A DNA stretch of 59,142 nt from an uncultured Bacilli bacterium. GTDB taxonomy: Bacteria > Bacillota_I > Bacilli_A > RF39 > UBA660. The notes below the pieces were generated by a model, which worked only from the letters and a program-made list of their open reading frames with translations, ran no database searches and was not told the DNA's origin. Location of the stretch: the NCBI GenBank assembly GCA_934153945.1, contig CAKPFM010000007.1:1-59142 (forward strand), read 5' to 3'. Made by a program: the position numbers and the translations under genes. The stretch's first letter is position 1; each line of letters opens with the position of its first letter. Shown in pieces: positions 46,561-55,126 of this stretch.

Positions 46561-46841
46561 AATTATATTCTTTAAAACACTTTTTCAAAGATATAGATGT
46601 TTTTAATGACAAATAAAGGAATTGAGTCATCTATTTTATAACTTTTTGATATTGAAGTATTAGAAGAAGATAATAAGAAATATTTAAATATAATTGTTGC
46701 TAGAGGATTAGAAAAAACATATCATCTAATATGTTGAAGATCATGCTTATAAAAAATAGAAAAGTAAACATAAAATTACAATTTAGTAATTAGTTAGAAA
46801 AGTAGTAATTTATGGAGGTAGTATATGAAAGGAGGTAGTGT

Positions 46842-47027
46842 ATGAAAAAAAAAAAAGATAAAACTAATAGAAAGACATCTATATTATATTATTTTAGTTC
46901 AATATGTTTTTATATAGCATCAATATTTGATTTTGTAAATAAAAGTAGTAGTATGGCTGTTTTGCATTTATGTTTAGGTTCAATTTTTTTATGTTTAGGA
47001 AGCGATTATCTAAATAAAGATAAATAA
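46842..47027 (+). CDS. Small membrane protein
   Basis: A 61-residue protein with a Lys-rich N-terminus and two hydrophobic segments (14-32 and 38-55). AAAGGAGGTAGTGT lies directly upstream, an excellent ribosome site. It is a near duplicate of a GGAGGTAGTAT site just before it, so the site has been tandemly duplicated. No family was recognised. Confidence 0.5.
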   Translation: MKKKKDKTNRKTSILYYFSSICFYIASIFDFVNKSSSMAVLHLCLGSIFLCLGSDYLNKDK

Positions 47028-47067
47028 AAAATAGTAATTTTTTATTTAGATAGGAGCTGTAATATAT

Positions 47068-47443
47068 GTCTAATGAAAGTAAAAAAGATTTTAATGAAAT
47101 GATGAAAAATGATAAAGATATGTTGTTCTTTCAGCAGCAAACAATAATATACCTCGTTCTATAATAGTAATGACAAGTAGAATTGAGAATAATAGAATAA
47201 TATCATTAAATATTCAAATAAATAATTTGCTAGAAGAACTTAAAGTTAATTTAGAGATGTGAAAAAATATTGTTCTGATATTATTTATTATTATTCTGAT
47301 AATAATCTAAAAATTGAAGTTGAAAAAGAATTTGTTGAAACCATAACAAAAAATCAAATTATAATTTCTGGTGGAGGTCATCTAAATTCTGAAAGTGACT
47401 ATACAAAATTTACTGAGTTATTAAATTGGCAAAATTTACAATG
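47068..47443 (+). pseudogene. Broken gene of unknown function
   Basis: ATG 47068 (MSNESKKDFNEMMKNDKDM) is followed by a frame loss near 47120. It continues as VVLSAANNNIPRSIIVMTSRIENNRI in another frame to a TGA at 47260, then a third open piece (YCSDIIYYYSDNNLKIEVEKEFVETI) runs to 47443. These pieces are probably one former protein of about 120 residues. It ends at the scar of the mobile element. Confidence 0.45.
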
Positions 47444-47490
47444 ATAAGCCATCGTCTTTTTCTTTGTCTTTTTAAGTTTTATAAAATTCT
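47444..47490 (-). mobile_element. Weak remnant of a relaxase 3' end (scar A)
   Basis: The minus strand reads Lys/Asp codons (KDKEKDDG) with a 15-base stretch TCTTTTTCTTTGTCTTT shared with the relaxase tail remnant at 52328-52345. It lies downstream of the small-protein remnant at 47589-47860, the same order as in scar C. Confidence 0.4.
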
Positions 47491-47588
47491 TCATCAGCCT
47501 AATCCATTCCATTATTTAAGTGTTTAATTACTTTTTCAATTCTATGTTTAGGGAATAGTAGTACTAGTTGAAGTTGATATTTAAATAA

Positions 47589-47860
47589 CTACTTAATCTT
47601 TTTTATATAATCTTCTAAATCTTTTATCTCAATAGAGTTTGATAGATTAATTATATATATTTTAGAATAATTAAATACTAGAAGGTTATTCCTTTAATAA
47701 TAACTCTATGTGGTTCAATATAGGATAGGATAGTATGTTCTATATTTCTAATAATTCCATTAATAATTTTTAGTTTAGTATTACAAAAATTACATATAAA
47801 CTCAATTTTCTTTTTTAAATCAATTTCAAACTCTATTGGTTTACCTACAATATTAATCAT
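47589..47860 (-). pseudogene. Small element protein, frameshifted paralogue (scar A)
   Basis: The readable frame is 60 codons (MINIVGKPIEFEIDLKKKIEFICNF...IEPHRVIIKGITF). Restoring one T near 47680 continues it as LVFNYSKIYIINLSNS...LEDYIKKIK to 47589, giving about 90 residues. That matches the paralogue at the right edge (58885-59142), which has the same IEPHR, FNYS and ENYIKN positions. The upstream region lacks the leader found at 50.2 and 52.7 kb. Confidence 0.75.
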
Positions 47861-48125
47861 AAAATCTGTTCTTTCTTAACAAAAAAATATCACCTTCATT
47901 TAGAAATTGATACTTTTCTATATTAGGTTCAAACATAAAAATTCGAACAGATTTCCCAATGTAGCATTTGATAGGAAGGTTTTAAGCCTAAAATTTAAAA
48001 AAATATCCGTCATTTGTTAAATAAACTATATGATAAATTCTAATATAAATCAATAGCCGTATAGGAATTTCTTGGTATTTATAGTATAATTGTATTAGGA
48101 AAAAATCTTATTAAGGAGGAATTTT

Positions 48126-49145
48126 ATGTTAGAAAATAATGATAAATATTTTGAAGTGTTAAATGACATTAAGAAAACTTTAATTGTTACTAGAAATAAA
48201 ATAGTAGAAAATGCAAATAAAGATTTAGTTTTAATGTATTATAATATCGGTTTAAAGTTAATTGAAAATAATAAATGGGGTTCATCATTCATTGATACAT
48301 TAGCAAAGGATTTAAAAATTGAATTTCCTACATTAAAAGGTATGTCTGCAAGAAATTTGAGATATATGCAAAAGTTTGCAACAGAATTTGATAACGATGA
48401 ATTTTTGCAACATCATGTTGCAAAATTACCTTGGTCTTCTATAACAACTATAATGGATCAAGTAAAAGATAAAGTGCAAAGAAAATGGTATATTAAGGAA
48501 TCTATTCAAAATGGTTGGGCTAGACCTGTTATAGTTCATCAAATTGCAAGCAAATTATATGAAAGACAAGCATTATTAGAAAATAAAATTACTAATTTTG
48601 ATGAAACATTACCATCTCCAAATAATGAGCAAGCAAAAGAGTTATTAAAAAATCCATATATATTTGATTTTATAACTGCTGATAAAGATTTAAAAGAATT
48701 AGATATTGAAAGAGAACTGACTGCTAATATAACTAAGTTATTATTAGAGTTAGGAAATGGTTTTGCATTTGTTGGAAGACAATATCATTTGGAAATAGAA
48801 AATGAAGATTACTATATTGATTTGTTGTTCTATAATTTAAAAGTAAGAAGTTATGTTGTAATAGAATTAAAGACAACTGAATTTAAACCGGAATATGCTG
48901 GTAAACTTAATTTCTATTTAAGCGCAGTAGATAAATATATAAAAGATGAAAATGATAATCCTACATTTGGAATATTGCTTTGCAAAGATAAAAAAAGGGT
49001 AACTGCTGAATTATCATTAAAAGATATTAATAAACCTATCGGTGTAAGTGAATATAAAATTTTATCAGAGATACCAGAGTTTTTAGAAAATACTCTTCCA
49101 AGTATCGAAGCTATAGAAAAGAGATTGGAGGAAGATTCTGAATGA
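48126..49145 (+). CDS. YhcG/DUF1016 family PDDEXK nuclease (copy d)
   Basis: A 339-residue full-length YhcG protein more like the classic family than copies a to c. The N-terminal DUF1016 domain includes LMYYNIGLKLIENNKWG and LKGMSARNLRYMQKFA. The PDDEXK domain has FVGRQYHLEIENEDYYIDLLFYN and VVIELKTTEFKPEYAGKLNFY with D, E and K in place. AAGGAGG lies five bases before the ATG. A perfect 23-base palindrome (48403-48425) falls between the DUF1016 helix and the LPWSS motif. Its stop overlaps a broken NIF3-like start as ATGA. Confidence 0.9.
   Translation: MLENNDKYFEVLNDIKKTLIVTRNKIVENANKDLVLMYYNIGLKLIENNKWGSSFIDTLAKDLKIEFPTLKGMSARNLRYMQKFATEFDNDEFLQHHVAKLPWSSITTIMDQVKDKVQRKWYIKESIQNGWARPVIVHQIASKLYERQALLENKITNFDETLPSPNNEQAKELLKNPYIFDFITADKDLKELDIERELTANITKLLLELGNGFAFVGRQYHLEIENEDYYIDLLFYNLKVRSYVVIELKTTEFKPEYAGKLNFYLSAVDKYIKDENDNPTFGILLCKDKKRVTAELSLKDINKPIGVSEYKILSEIPEFLENTLPSIEAIEKRLEEDSE
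48403..48425. repeat. Intragenic palindrome in YhcG copy d
   Basis: Perfect 23-base palindrome around the central C at 48414 (arms TTTTGCAACAT/ATGTTGCAAAA). It lies just before the LPWSS codons, the homologue of QLTWSH. Confidence 0.88.
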
Positions 49146-49285
49146 ATATAAATATTAATAGAGTAAAAATTATTGTTACTATACCATTAGAAAAAGTAGA
49201 AGAAGTTAGAAACACTATATGTGAAGCTAGTGCAGGTGTTATTGGTAATTATACTCATTGTTCAATATTTACTAAATGTGTAGGC
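49142..49285 (+). pseudogene. NIF3/YqfO-type N-terminal fragment
   Basis: The 48-codon frame reads VKIIVTIPLEKVEEVRNTIC then AGVIGNYTHCSIFTKCVGT, which is the N-terminal part of the CutA-like NIF3/YqfO domain, followed by a stop. The rest of the family's sequence is absent. A second fragment, ITGGLSSDLTIKIGDKVRFM, lies at 49375-49460 in another frame and was not recognised. Confidence 0.65.
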
Positions 49286-49485
49286 ACATAGAAACTAATT
49301 ATTATAATCCACTTACTAATTTTGTTGTTCCTTTTGCAACACAAAAAAAATAGAAAAAAGTTTGAATGTAGAAACAACACAAATAACAGGTGGATTATCA
49401 TCTGATTTAACAATAAAAATTGGAGACAAGGTTAGATTTATGAAAAATGAAAGTGAAAAATAATAATCACTAATGAGGAGAAATA

Positions 49486-49878
49486 ATGATGAATTTTTAT
49501 ATAGGTTCAGGAATGAAAAATTGTGAATTAGTCAATTACTATGCAAAAGAGTTGAAAAGAAACGGTTGGAATCAAACATATAATTGGGTTGAAAATATTA
49601 ATGATGATGTATCTATAGAAGATATGACATCATATGCTAAATTAGAATCACAAGGCATTATTGATTCTGATGTTGTAATTATATTGTTACCAGCAGGAAG
49701 AGGAGCACATATTGAACTTGGAATGGCGATAGCATTAAATAAAAAAATATTTTTGTGTTCTGAGACTAATGAAGAATTTAGTATTGAAAATACTGTTGCA
49801 TTCTACGGTTTACCTAATATTGTCAAATTAATTGGTACAGCTGATGATAATATTAGCAAAATACTTAAATATTTATAA
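49486..49878 (+). CDS. Nucleoside 2-deoxyribosyltransferase-like protein
   Basis: A 130-residue alpha/beta protein: FYIGSGMKNCELVNYYAKEL, DSDVVIILLPAGRGAHIELGMAIALNKKIFLCSE. The GRGAHIELGMA segment carries the Glu that is the nucleophile in deoxyribosyltransferases, so base exchange or nucleotide scavenging is plausible. It resembles small phage and mobile-element members of that superfamily. GAGGAG lies five bases upstream. It is followed by a strong bidirectional terminator. Confidence 0.8.
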   Translation: MMNFYIGSGMKNCELVNYYAKELKRNGWNQTYNWVENINDDVSIEDMTSYAKLESQGIIDSDVVIILLPAGRGAHIELGMAIALNKKIFLCSETNEEFSIENTVAFYGLPNIVKLIGTADDNISKILKYL

Positions 49879-50121
49879 TATACGCACTTGCAAATTAATA
49901 TAGTCAAATTGCAAGTGCTTTTTATTATCATTTTCTTCTTTTGATTGCTCTAAAATTTTTTTCAATTTGTTCTTCTGATAAATCAATATTGCTAGAATTT
50001 TTTTTATTATATCTAAAGAATCTTTAGGTGATATGAAAACATCACTTTCATTTTGCATTATTCTATGATGGTTATTTTCATTTGTTAATCCTCCATATAT
50101 GAAAAAATCCCATATCAACAA
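49873..50121 (-). CDS. Small hypothetical protein behind a conserved leader
   Basis: An 82-codon frame on the minus strand with a helical, charged C-terminus (LAILIYQKNKLKKILEQ). Its start is uncertain: no ATG with a ribosome site fits, as TATGGAGG lies inside the frame. It may have lost its N-terminus. It is downstream of the promoter/leader copy at 50186-50275. Confidence 0.4.
   Translation of the reverse strand: MLIWDFFIYGGLTNENNHHRIMQNESDVFISPKDSLDIIKKILAILIYQKNKLKKILEQSKEENDNKKHLQFDYINLQVRIL
49884..49925. terminator. Bidirectional terminator
   Basis: GCACTTGCAA/TTGCAAGTGC perfect stem with a T run on the plus strand, inside the end of the minus-strand ORF. Confidence 0.8.
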
Positions 50122-50139
50122 GTGATATAGAATATCCTA

Positions 50140-50275
50140 TAAAAATAAAACTCACACAAAGTGTGAATAATTCTCTCAATGGAGTAAGTGTCGTAGATAT
50201 CTACAACTTTTTTTGCTATGACGTGATAAATATCACTCACTACTAATAATATACCATAAAACGAGTATAATTCAA
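50140..50275 (-). promoter_or_regulatory. Repeated promoter/leader element (copy 1)
   Basis: The minus strand has TTGAAT (50275-50270), a 16-base spacer and TATATT (50253-50248). Two perfect dyads follow: GTGATAAATATCAC (50223-50236) and GTAGATATCTAC (50193-50204). The segment 50187-50260 is nearly identical to 52692-52765. Further downstream a CACAC/GTGTG hairpin with a T-rich tail could attenuate transcription. Confidence 0.7.
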
Positions 50276-50339
50276 TATTTTTTAGTTAATGTCTTTTAAT
50301 AATAATTAAAAAATGATAAAATATATATTGGGTGGTAAA

Positions 50340-51137
50340 ATGAAAATGCTAGTATTTGATATGGATGGGACATTACTTAATAACGATAGAAATATGCCAT
50401 CCGAAAATATATATTATTTAAATAAATTAAAAAAAGAAGGTTATATAATTGTAATTGCAACTGGCAGAACTGTAACATCTGCTTGTTATAGATTAAATAA
50501 CGCTAACTGTGTTAATTATATTATTTCAGATACTGGGGCTAAAATATATGATTTAGACAGTAAAAAATATATCTATAATAAATATATTCCAAGTAATATA
50601 GTTTCTGATTTATTAAATTTATATAATGATAATTTTAGATATATCGATATTTGTAGCGATGGTATATATAAAAAATTTTCACTGTTTTTAGAAGAAAATA
50701 ATAAGGTTGTTAAGACATATAAAAACAAACAAGAATTATTAAATGAAATAGATAAAATAGATCATATAGGAATGAGTTTTAAAGATGATAAATATGTGAT
50801 TGAAATATATGATTATATAAATAAAAATTTTAAGGATTTAGATTGTATTATTATGCAGGATTCTTTTGCTGATGGTAAATGGTTAGAAATATTACCAAAA
50901 GGAGCAAGTAAATATAATTCTATAAACGAGTTAGCAAATTATTTAAATATCTCAAATGATGAAATAATGGCGTTTGGCGATGGATTAAATGATATAGAAA
51001 TGATAGAAAAGTGTGGAATTGGTGTTGCTTTAGCTAATGCATTAGATGAAGTTAAAAGCAAAGCCAATTATATTACAAAAAAGACTAATGAAGAATTAGG
51101 TGTAATAGATTTTTTAGAGGAGTATTTAAATGATTAA
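50340..51137 (+). CDS. Cof-type HAD hydrolase
   Basis: A 265-residue HAD phosphatase of the Cof/YidA type. Motif I is LVFDMDGTLLNND (near 4-16), motif II IVIATGRTV near 44 and motif IV AFGDGLNDIEMIEKCGIGVAL near 212. A C2b cap domain lies between. It probably dephosphorylates a sugar phosphate or similar. ATG 50340 follows GGGTGG. It overlaps the MFS gene by eight bases, and the two may act together, for example on a transported metabolite. Confidence 0.88.
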   Translation: MKMLVFDMDGTLLNNDRNMPSENIYYLNKLKKEGYIIVIATGRTVTSACYRLNNANCVNYIISDTGAKIYDLDSKKYIYNKYIPSNIVSDLLNLYNDNFRYIDICSDGIYKKFSLFLEENNKVVKTYKNKQELLNEIDKIDHIGMSFKDDKYVIEIYDYINKNFKDLDCIIMQDSFADGKWLEILPKGASKYNSINELANYLNISNDEIMAFGDGLNDIEMIEKCGIGVALANALDEVKSKANYITKKTNEELGVIDFLEEYLND

Positions 51138-52311
51138 AAGAAATAATTATAATATTTTATATAGTTTAAAAATATTTAAAAGTATTTTATCAACTTTTCT
51201 AGATACTTTTTTGGTATTGTATTTTTTTCAATTATCTGATAGTAATATATTACCAATTGGTATTTATAAATTAGTATCAGTAATAACTATATGGCTAGTA
51301 ATATTTTTAGTAAGAAATATTTGTAAAAGTAAGCAAAGAATCAATCTGCTTAGAATTGGTATAATATTAAACTTTATTTATTTTTTTACATTAATTATAT
51401 TAAAAGAAAAAGTTGTAGATTATATATTTTTTGTTGGTTTTTTATATGGACTTGAAGAAGGATTTTATTATTCAGTTTATAATATGATAGAAAGCGATGG
51501 AATAACAAATGATTTAAGACAAAAATTTGTTGGAAGTACTCATGCTGTTAATAGCATACTATCAATATTATTACCTGTCGTATTTGGTTATATAGTTTTA
51601 AAAAGTGGATTTATCAATTCATTAATTATCTTTATAATATTAATTGTTATTCAAATTATATTATCTTATTTGTTTGATGATGTTAATATTCCTAAATATA
51701 AAAAAGTTGATTTTAAGAAGTTTAGAGAAATATGTAATGTTGATAAAAGACTAGGCTTGATATTTAAAATGAGATTTTGTGAAGGATTAGTATATTCTGA
51801 AGGTGCCCTAACTATGATAATATCACTATTTATTATTAGAGTATTTTATGATAGTTTTAGCTTAGGAATATTTACTTCAATATTTAGTATTATATCTGCA
51901 ATATTAGGAATGTTATTTGTAAAAACAATTAAATCGAAAAACTATAATAATTGGATTATATATTCAACATTATTAACAGTAATAACTTTAATTTGGATGA
52001 TTTTAGATTGCAATGTTGTATCAATAATTGTATTTAATTTCTTCCAAAGAATTTCCAAAGGAATTATTAATTTAGTTAATGGTAAAAACATACCTAACAT
52101 TGCTAATGATGAAAAAATTAAAAATGAATATAAGGTTGAATACTTTTTACATATTGAAACAGCTTTAGTATTAGGAAGGATTGTAGGTAGTTTATTATTC
52201 ATTTTAATGGCATTTACAAATAATAATATAATTCTATATATATTTATCATTTTCTTAATTATGTGGTCTTATACATCTATGAAAATTCAAACCGAATTAG
52301 AAAAAAGATGA
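51130..52311 (+). CDS. MFS-type membrane transporter
   Basis: A 393-residue protein with about twelve hydrophobic helices and no recognised substrate motif. It is coupled to the HAD phosphatase gene by overlap, and GAGGAG inside that gene serves as its ribosome site. Its last codons and stop (LEKR*) lie in the AAAGATGATT hairpin, which derives from a relaxase gene end. The C-terminus may thus have been altered at the scar. In plan and length it resembles the MFS gene at 42207. Confidence 0.75.
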   Translation: MIKRNNYNILYSLKIFKSILSTFLDTFLVLYFFQLSDSNILPIGIYKLVSVITIWLVIFLVRNICKSKQRINLLRIGIILNFIYFFTLIILKEKVVDYIFFVGFLYGLEEGFYYSVYNMIESDGITNDLRQKFVGSTHAVNSILSILLPVVFGYIVLKSGFINSLIIFIILIVIQIILSYLFDDVNIPKYKKVDFKKFREICNVDKRLGLIFKMRFCEGLVYSEGALTMIISLFIIRVFYDSFSLGIFTSIFSIISAILGMLFVKTIKSKNYNNWIIYSTLLTVITLIWMILDCNVVSIIVFNFFQRISKGIINLVNGKNIPNIANDEKIKNEYKVEYFLHIETALVLGRIVGSLLFILMAFTNNNIILYIFIIFLIMWSYTSMKIQTELEKR

Positions 52312-52386
52312 TTACATTTCAATCTCGTAATCATCTTTTTCTTTGTCTTTATTTTTATCATTTTTTTATTCCAAATATAATCATTG
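52303..52386 (-). mobile_element. Relaxase 3' end remnant with terminator hairpin (scar C)
   Basis: The minus strand matches the last ~25 codons of the relaxase gene at 55127-55205 (DDYIWNK..., KDDYEIEM stop) and its hairpin AAAGATGATT/AATCATCTTT. The relaxase body is gone and the small protein gene starts directly at 52387, so an internal deletion removed recombinase and relaxase. It also acts as terminator of the convergent MFS gene. Confidence 0.82.
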
Positions 52387-52587
52387 TTAATGGTAATTGT
52401 CAAATACTAAATAATCAATACCTTTAATTTTAACTATATGTGGTTTTATCATAGCAATATTTGTATTTTTAATACTTTTGATATTTCCATTTATAATGGT
52501 GTATTTTACATTAGCAAACCTACAAACCATTTCTACCTTTCTTTTTAATTCTTCATTTATTTTAAGTTCTTTAGTTTCTATTGTCAT
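52387..52587 (-). CDS. Small element protein, truncated paralogue (scar C)
   Basis: A 66-residue protein: EELKRKVEMVCRFANVKYTIINGNIKSI then MIKPHIVKIKGIDYLVFDNYH. It matches the right-edge paralogue and the 47.6 kb copy (FICEFCH..PTIINGSI, IEPHRIIVK, FNYS), but stops where their C-terminal 30 residues should start, exactly at the junction with the relaxase remnant. Ribosome site AAGGAAAGTGATTG. The role is unknown; its place ahead of a recombinase gene in the intact unit suggests a regulator. Confidence 0.7.
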   Translation of the reverse strand: MTIETKELKINEELKRKVEMVCRFANVKYTIINGNIKSIKNTNIAMIKPHIVKIKGIDYLVFDNYH

Positions 52588-52619
52588 AACTCAATCACTT
52601 TCCTTTCTTAAATAACAAA

Positions 52620-52780
52620 AAAACTAACTATTTCTAGTTAGCATTTATTACTTAAACTCGAAAAGTTCGAGTTTCCTATTAATCTGGAGCAAGTGTCGTA
52701 GATATCTACAACCTTTTTTGCTATGACGTGATAAATATCACTCACTACTAATAATATATCATAAATTTAATTAAATTCAA
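52620..52780 (-). promoter_or_regulatory. Repeated promoter/leader element (copy 2)
   Basis: On the minus strand TTGAAT (52780-52775), a 16-base spacer and TATATT (52758-52753) are followed by the dyads GTGATAAATATCAC (52728-52741) and GTAGATATCTAC (52698-52709). A hairpin AAACTCGAA/TTCGAGTTT and then a CTAACT/AGTTAG stem with T7 follow. The last is an intrinsic terminator between promoter and gene, so transcription into the small gene may be conditional. Confidence 0.75.
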
Positions 52781-52818
52781 CGAAATTTTCTATTTTTGCA
52801 AAAAATAATATATTTTAG

Positions 52819-52827
52819 TGATATAAT
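52819..52827 (+). promoter_or_regulatory. Extended -10 of the DUF6161-like operon
   Basis: TGATATAAT, an extended -10 hexamer, lies 28 bases before the start codon. No good -35 was seen, as is usual for such promoters. Confidence 0.5.
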
Positions 52828-52854
52828 ATTTACAATTATTTGGGAGGGTTTTGT

Positions 52855-54123
52855 ATGATTAAAAAAATTGAAATTACTAAATTAATTGATGAAAAATTAA
52901 CTGAACATCCAATTAGATATACTGATTTGATGAACAAGACATATTCGATAAATTCTTATGAGAAGTACATTCAAGAGTTTTCATTAATTAAAAGTTCATT
53001 TAAGGAAACTATTAAAGAATTTTTTGAAATTGCAGAAAATCAAATTAATAAAATAGAAAGTTTAATTAATGATTGTGATAAAACTAATATCGAAACTGCA
53101 AAACAATATATTGATAATAATTTTGATAATAAACTTGGAATATCAAGATATAATCATGATATTAGCCTAAAAACTTTGTTTGTACAAAGTTTAAGAAATG
53201 AAAATGCGTATTCAATAAATACTATAAAACAAATATATGAAGAACTTGGATATGATAATTTATTAATCTATATAGAACTATTAAAAAATCCTGGATTACT
53301 TAATTCATATTTTTCAGATTCTGCTAAACAAAATGTAGCTATGCATTATATTTTATTTAAGACAAATCATCATAGTTTAAGTAGATTTAAAAGAAATAAT
53401 ACTTCTTCAAACTTATATAATACTATGGAAAAAAACATTAATGAGTCTATAAATGAAATAATAAGTTCAAAAGATGATTATATTAATTTTATGAATGAGG
53501 AAAAAGATAATTATATTGCTTTCAAAAATGAAGAAAAAGAAAAATTTGATAATTGGTTTACTAAATCTGATGAAGAGTATAACGATTTCATGAATAATAG
53601 TAAGAAGAATTTATCTAATCTTGAAAAAACATATTCTGAAAAATTAAAGATTGAGGGGCCGTCCAAATTTATGTTAGAAAAATCTAATGAATATAAGAAG
53701 AAAGCAATTCATTGGGCAATTGCAATAGTTATAGTTTCAGCCATATTATTAGTCTTATTAGGGTTTATCTTAAGCCCAAAGATAGAGTTTGGCAAAAAGA
53801 TTATTACAGTAAATCTATTTAGTACAGAAATGCCTGTATATAGTAGTATTATTATTTTATCTATGATTTGCTTAATAATATATGTAATAAGAATATTTAT
53901 TAAAATTATGATGTCTTCAAAACATTTAAGTGAAGAATATAGGCAAAAATATGTGCTTACTTATTTTTATCTATCATTAGTAAACTCAGGAAATCTAGAT
54001 GAAAAACTAGGAAATATAATTTTGTCATTATTATTTACAAAAGCTGATACTGGATTAATAAAAACTGATAACAGTAATGAATATGAATCTTTAATCAAAA
54101 CATTAACATCAGTTGGAAAATAA
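52855..54123 (+). CDS. DUF6161-like membrane protein
   Basis: A 422-residue protein with a helical N-terminal half (1-200) and a charged coiled coil with repeating DDYINFMNEEKDNYIAF/EEKEKF units (about 205-275). Two membrane helices follow (about 283-305 and 328-352). The C-terminal cytoplasmic domain contains SSKHLSEEYRQKYVLTYFYLSLVNSGNLDEK and LFTKADTGLIK, a pattern like DUF6161. The assignment rests on that end and is moderate. GGGAGG precedes ATG 52855. The layout, coiled coil plus two helices plus small domain, is common in membrane effectors of mobile elements. Confidence 0.65.
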   Translation: MIKKIEITKLIDEKLTEHPIRYTDLMNKTYSINSYEKYIQEFSLIKSSFKETIKEFFEIAENQINKIESLINDCDKTNIETAKQYIDNNFDNKLGISRYNHDISLKTLFVQSLRNENAYSINTIKQIYEELGYDNLLIYIELLKNPGLLNSYFSDSAKQNVAMHYILFKTNHHSLSRFKRNNTSSNLYNTMEKNINESINEIISSKDDYINFMNEEKDNYIAFKNEEKEKFDNWFTKSDEEYNDFMNNSKKNLSNLEKTYSEKLKIEGPSKFMLEKSNEYKKKAIHWAIAIVIVSAILLVLLGFILSPKIEFGKKIITVNLFSTEMPVYSSIIILSMICLIIYVIRIFIKIMMSSKHLSEEYRQKYVLTYFYLSLVNSGNLDEKLGNIILSLLFTKADTGLIKTDNSNEYESLIKTLTSVGK

Positions 54124-54172
54124 TTTAAAATATGTTATACTATTTGTAGTTTTTAGGGAGGTTTGCTTATTT

Positions 54173-55114
54173 ATGAAAAAGTTTGATGAAATGGTTGCGA
54201 AAATGCATAGTCATTATGTTGCTGATGATTATATTCAAATTATGTTAGCATATCGTGATTACTTGTTATTGTTTGGAAATAATGATTTAATGTATTTTAG
54301 AAATTTTATAGAATCTCATCCATCAATTAGTGAAGGTTCAAGAAATGTTTATTTAGATGATGAAAGAAAAAATAATTTCCCATATTCTCAAATTCCTGAA
54401 CATATAGAAAGAGTTTTATTATTTAGAAAATTAAACTTTGTAAATCAAATTTTAGATTTTGAAAAGCCATATATTAGAATAAATGATGGATTTATTACTA
54501 AAATTACAGCATTTAAAGATGGCGATGAAGCAATAGTTCATACTAAAATTTTAAATGGTAAATTATGTGATGAAAAAACTAAAACAATTACTAGAGAAGA
54601 ACTAGAAACATATTTAAAGACAGGTTCATTAGAGCAACTTGATGAAAACGAGTATGAAGATACAAGTATTTTTGATATGAATGGTAAATTATATAATCCA
54701 AGATTAGAATTAGAACAAAAATGGATTGATGAAGAGAAAGAAAGACTCTCAAGAATAATAGATGAAAGTGATAGATATAAAGAAAGTACAAAAAATGAAT
54801 TACAAAGAGCAATATCTACTTTAGATGATATTTCACCATTTGTTTTGACTCCAAAGATAATGATAAAATTTAAGCAAAATGGTGAAGTAAAAATAGATGC
54901 TTTTGTTGTTAAATATTTAGAAAGAGGAAAATATAAAATTGCATTGGCAGATTTGCCTGTAACTATGGAAAGTTTATCAATGATAAAGTCAAAAGCTGAA
55001 TTACCTGTTATTAAAACAATGAAAGAACCAAAAATTAGTTTATCATTAAATCCTAACGTTACTAAAGAACAATTACAAGAGGAAAGAGCAAAAATATTAG
55101 TAAGGTCAAAATAA
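54173..55114 (+). CDS. Hypothetical cargo protein
   Basis: A 313-residue soluble protein of mixed alpha/beta character. A helical N-terminal third (MKKFDEMVAKMHSHYVADDY) is followed by a beta-rich patch (FITKITAFKDGDEAIVHTKILNG), a Glu/Arg-rich helix (EKERLSRIIDESDRYKE) and a C-terminal beta segment. No family was recognised. GGGAGG precedes ATG 54173 by eleven bases; an earlier ATG at 54113 overlaps the previous gene's stop. It is cotranscribed with the DUF6161-like gene as cargo convergent to the relaxase. Confidence 0.6.
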   Translation: MKKFDEMVAKMHSHYVADDYIQIMLAYRDYLLLFGNNDLMYFRNFIESHPSISEGSRNVYLDDERKNNFPYSQIPEHIERVLLFRKLNFVNQILDFEKPYIRINDGFITKITAFKDGDEAIVHTKILNGKLCDEKTKTITREELETYLKTGSLEQLDENEYEDTSIFDMNGKLYNPRLELEQKWIDEEKERLSRIIDESDRYKESTKNELQRAISTLDDISPFVLTPKIMIKFKQNGEVKIDAFVVKYLERGKYKIALADLPVTMESLSMIKSKAELPVIKTMKEPKISLSLNPNVTKEQLQEERAKILVRSK

Positions 55115-55126
55115 ATACATAATAAG

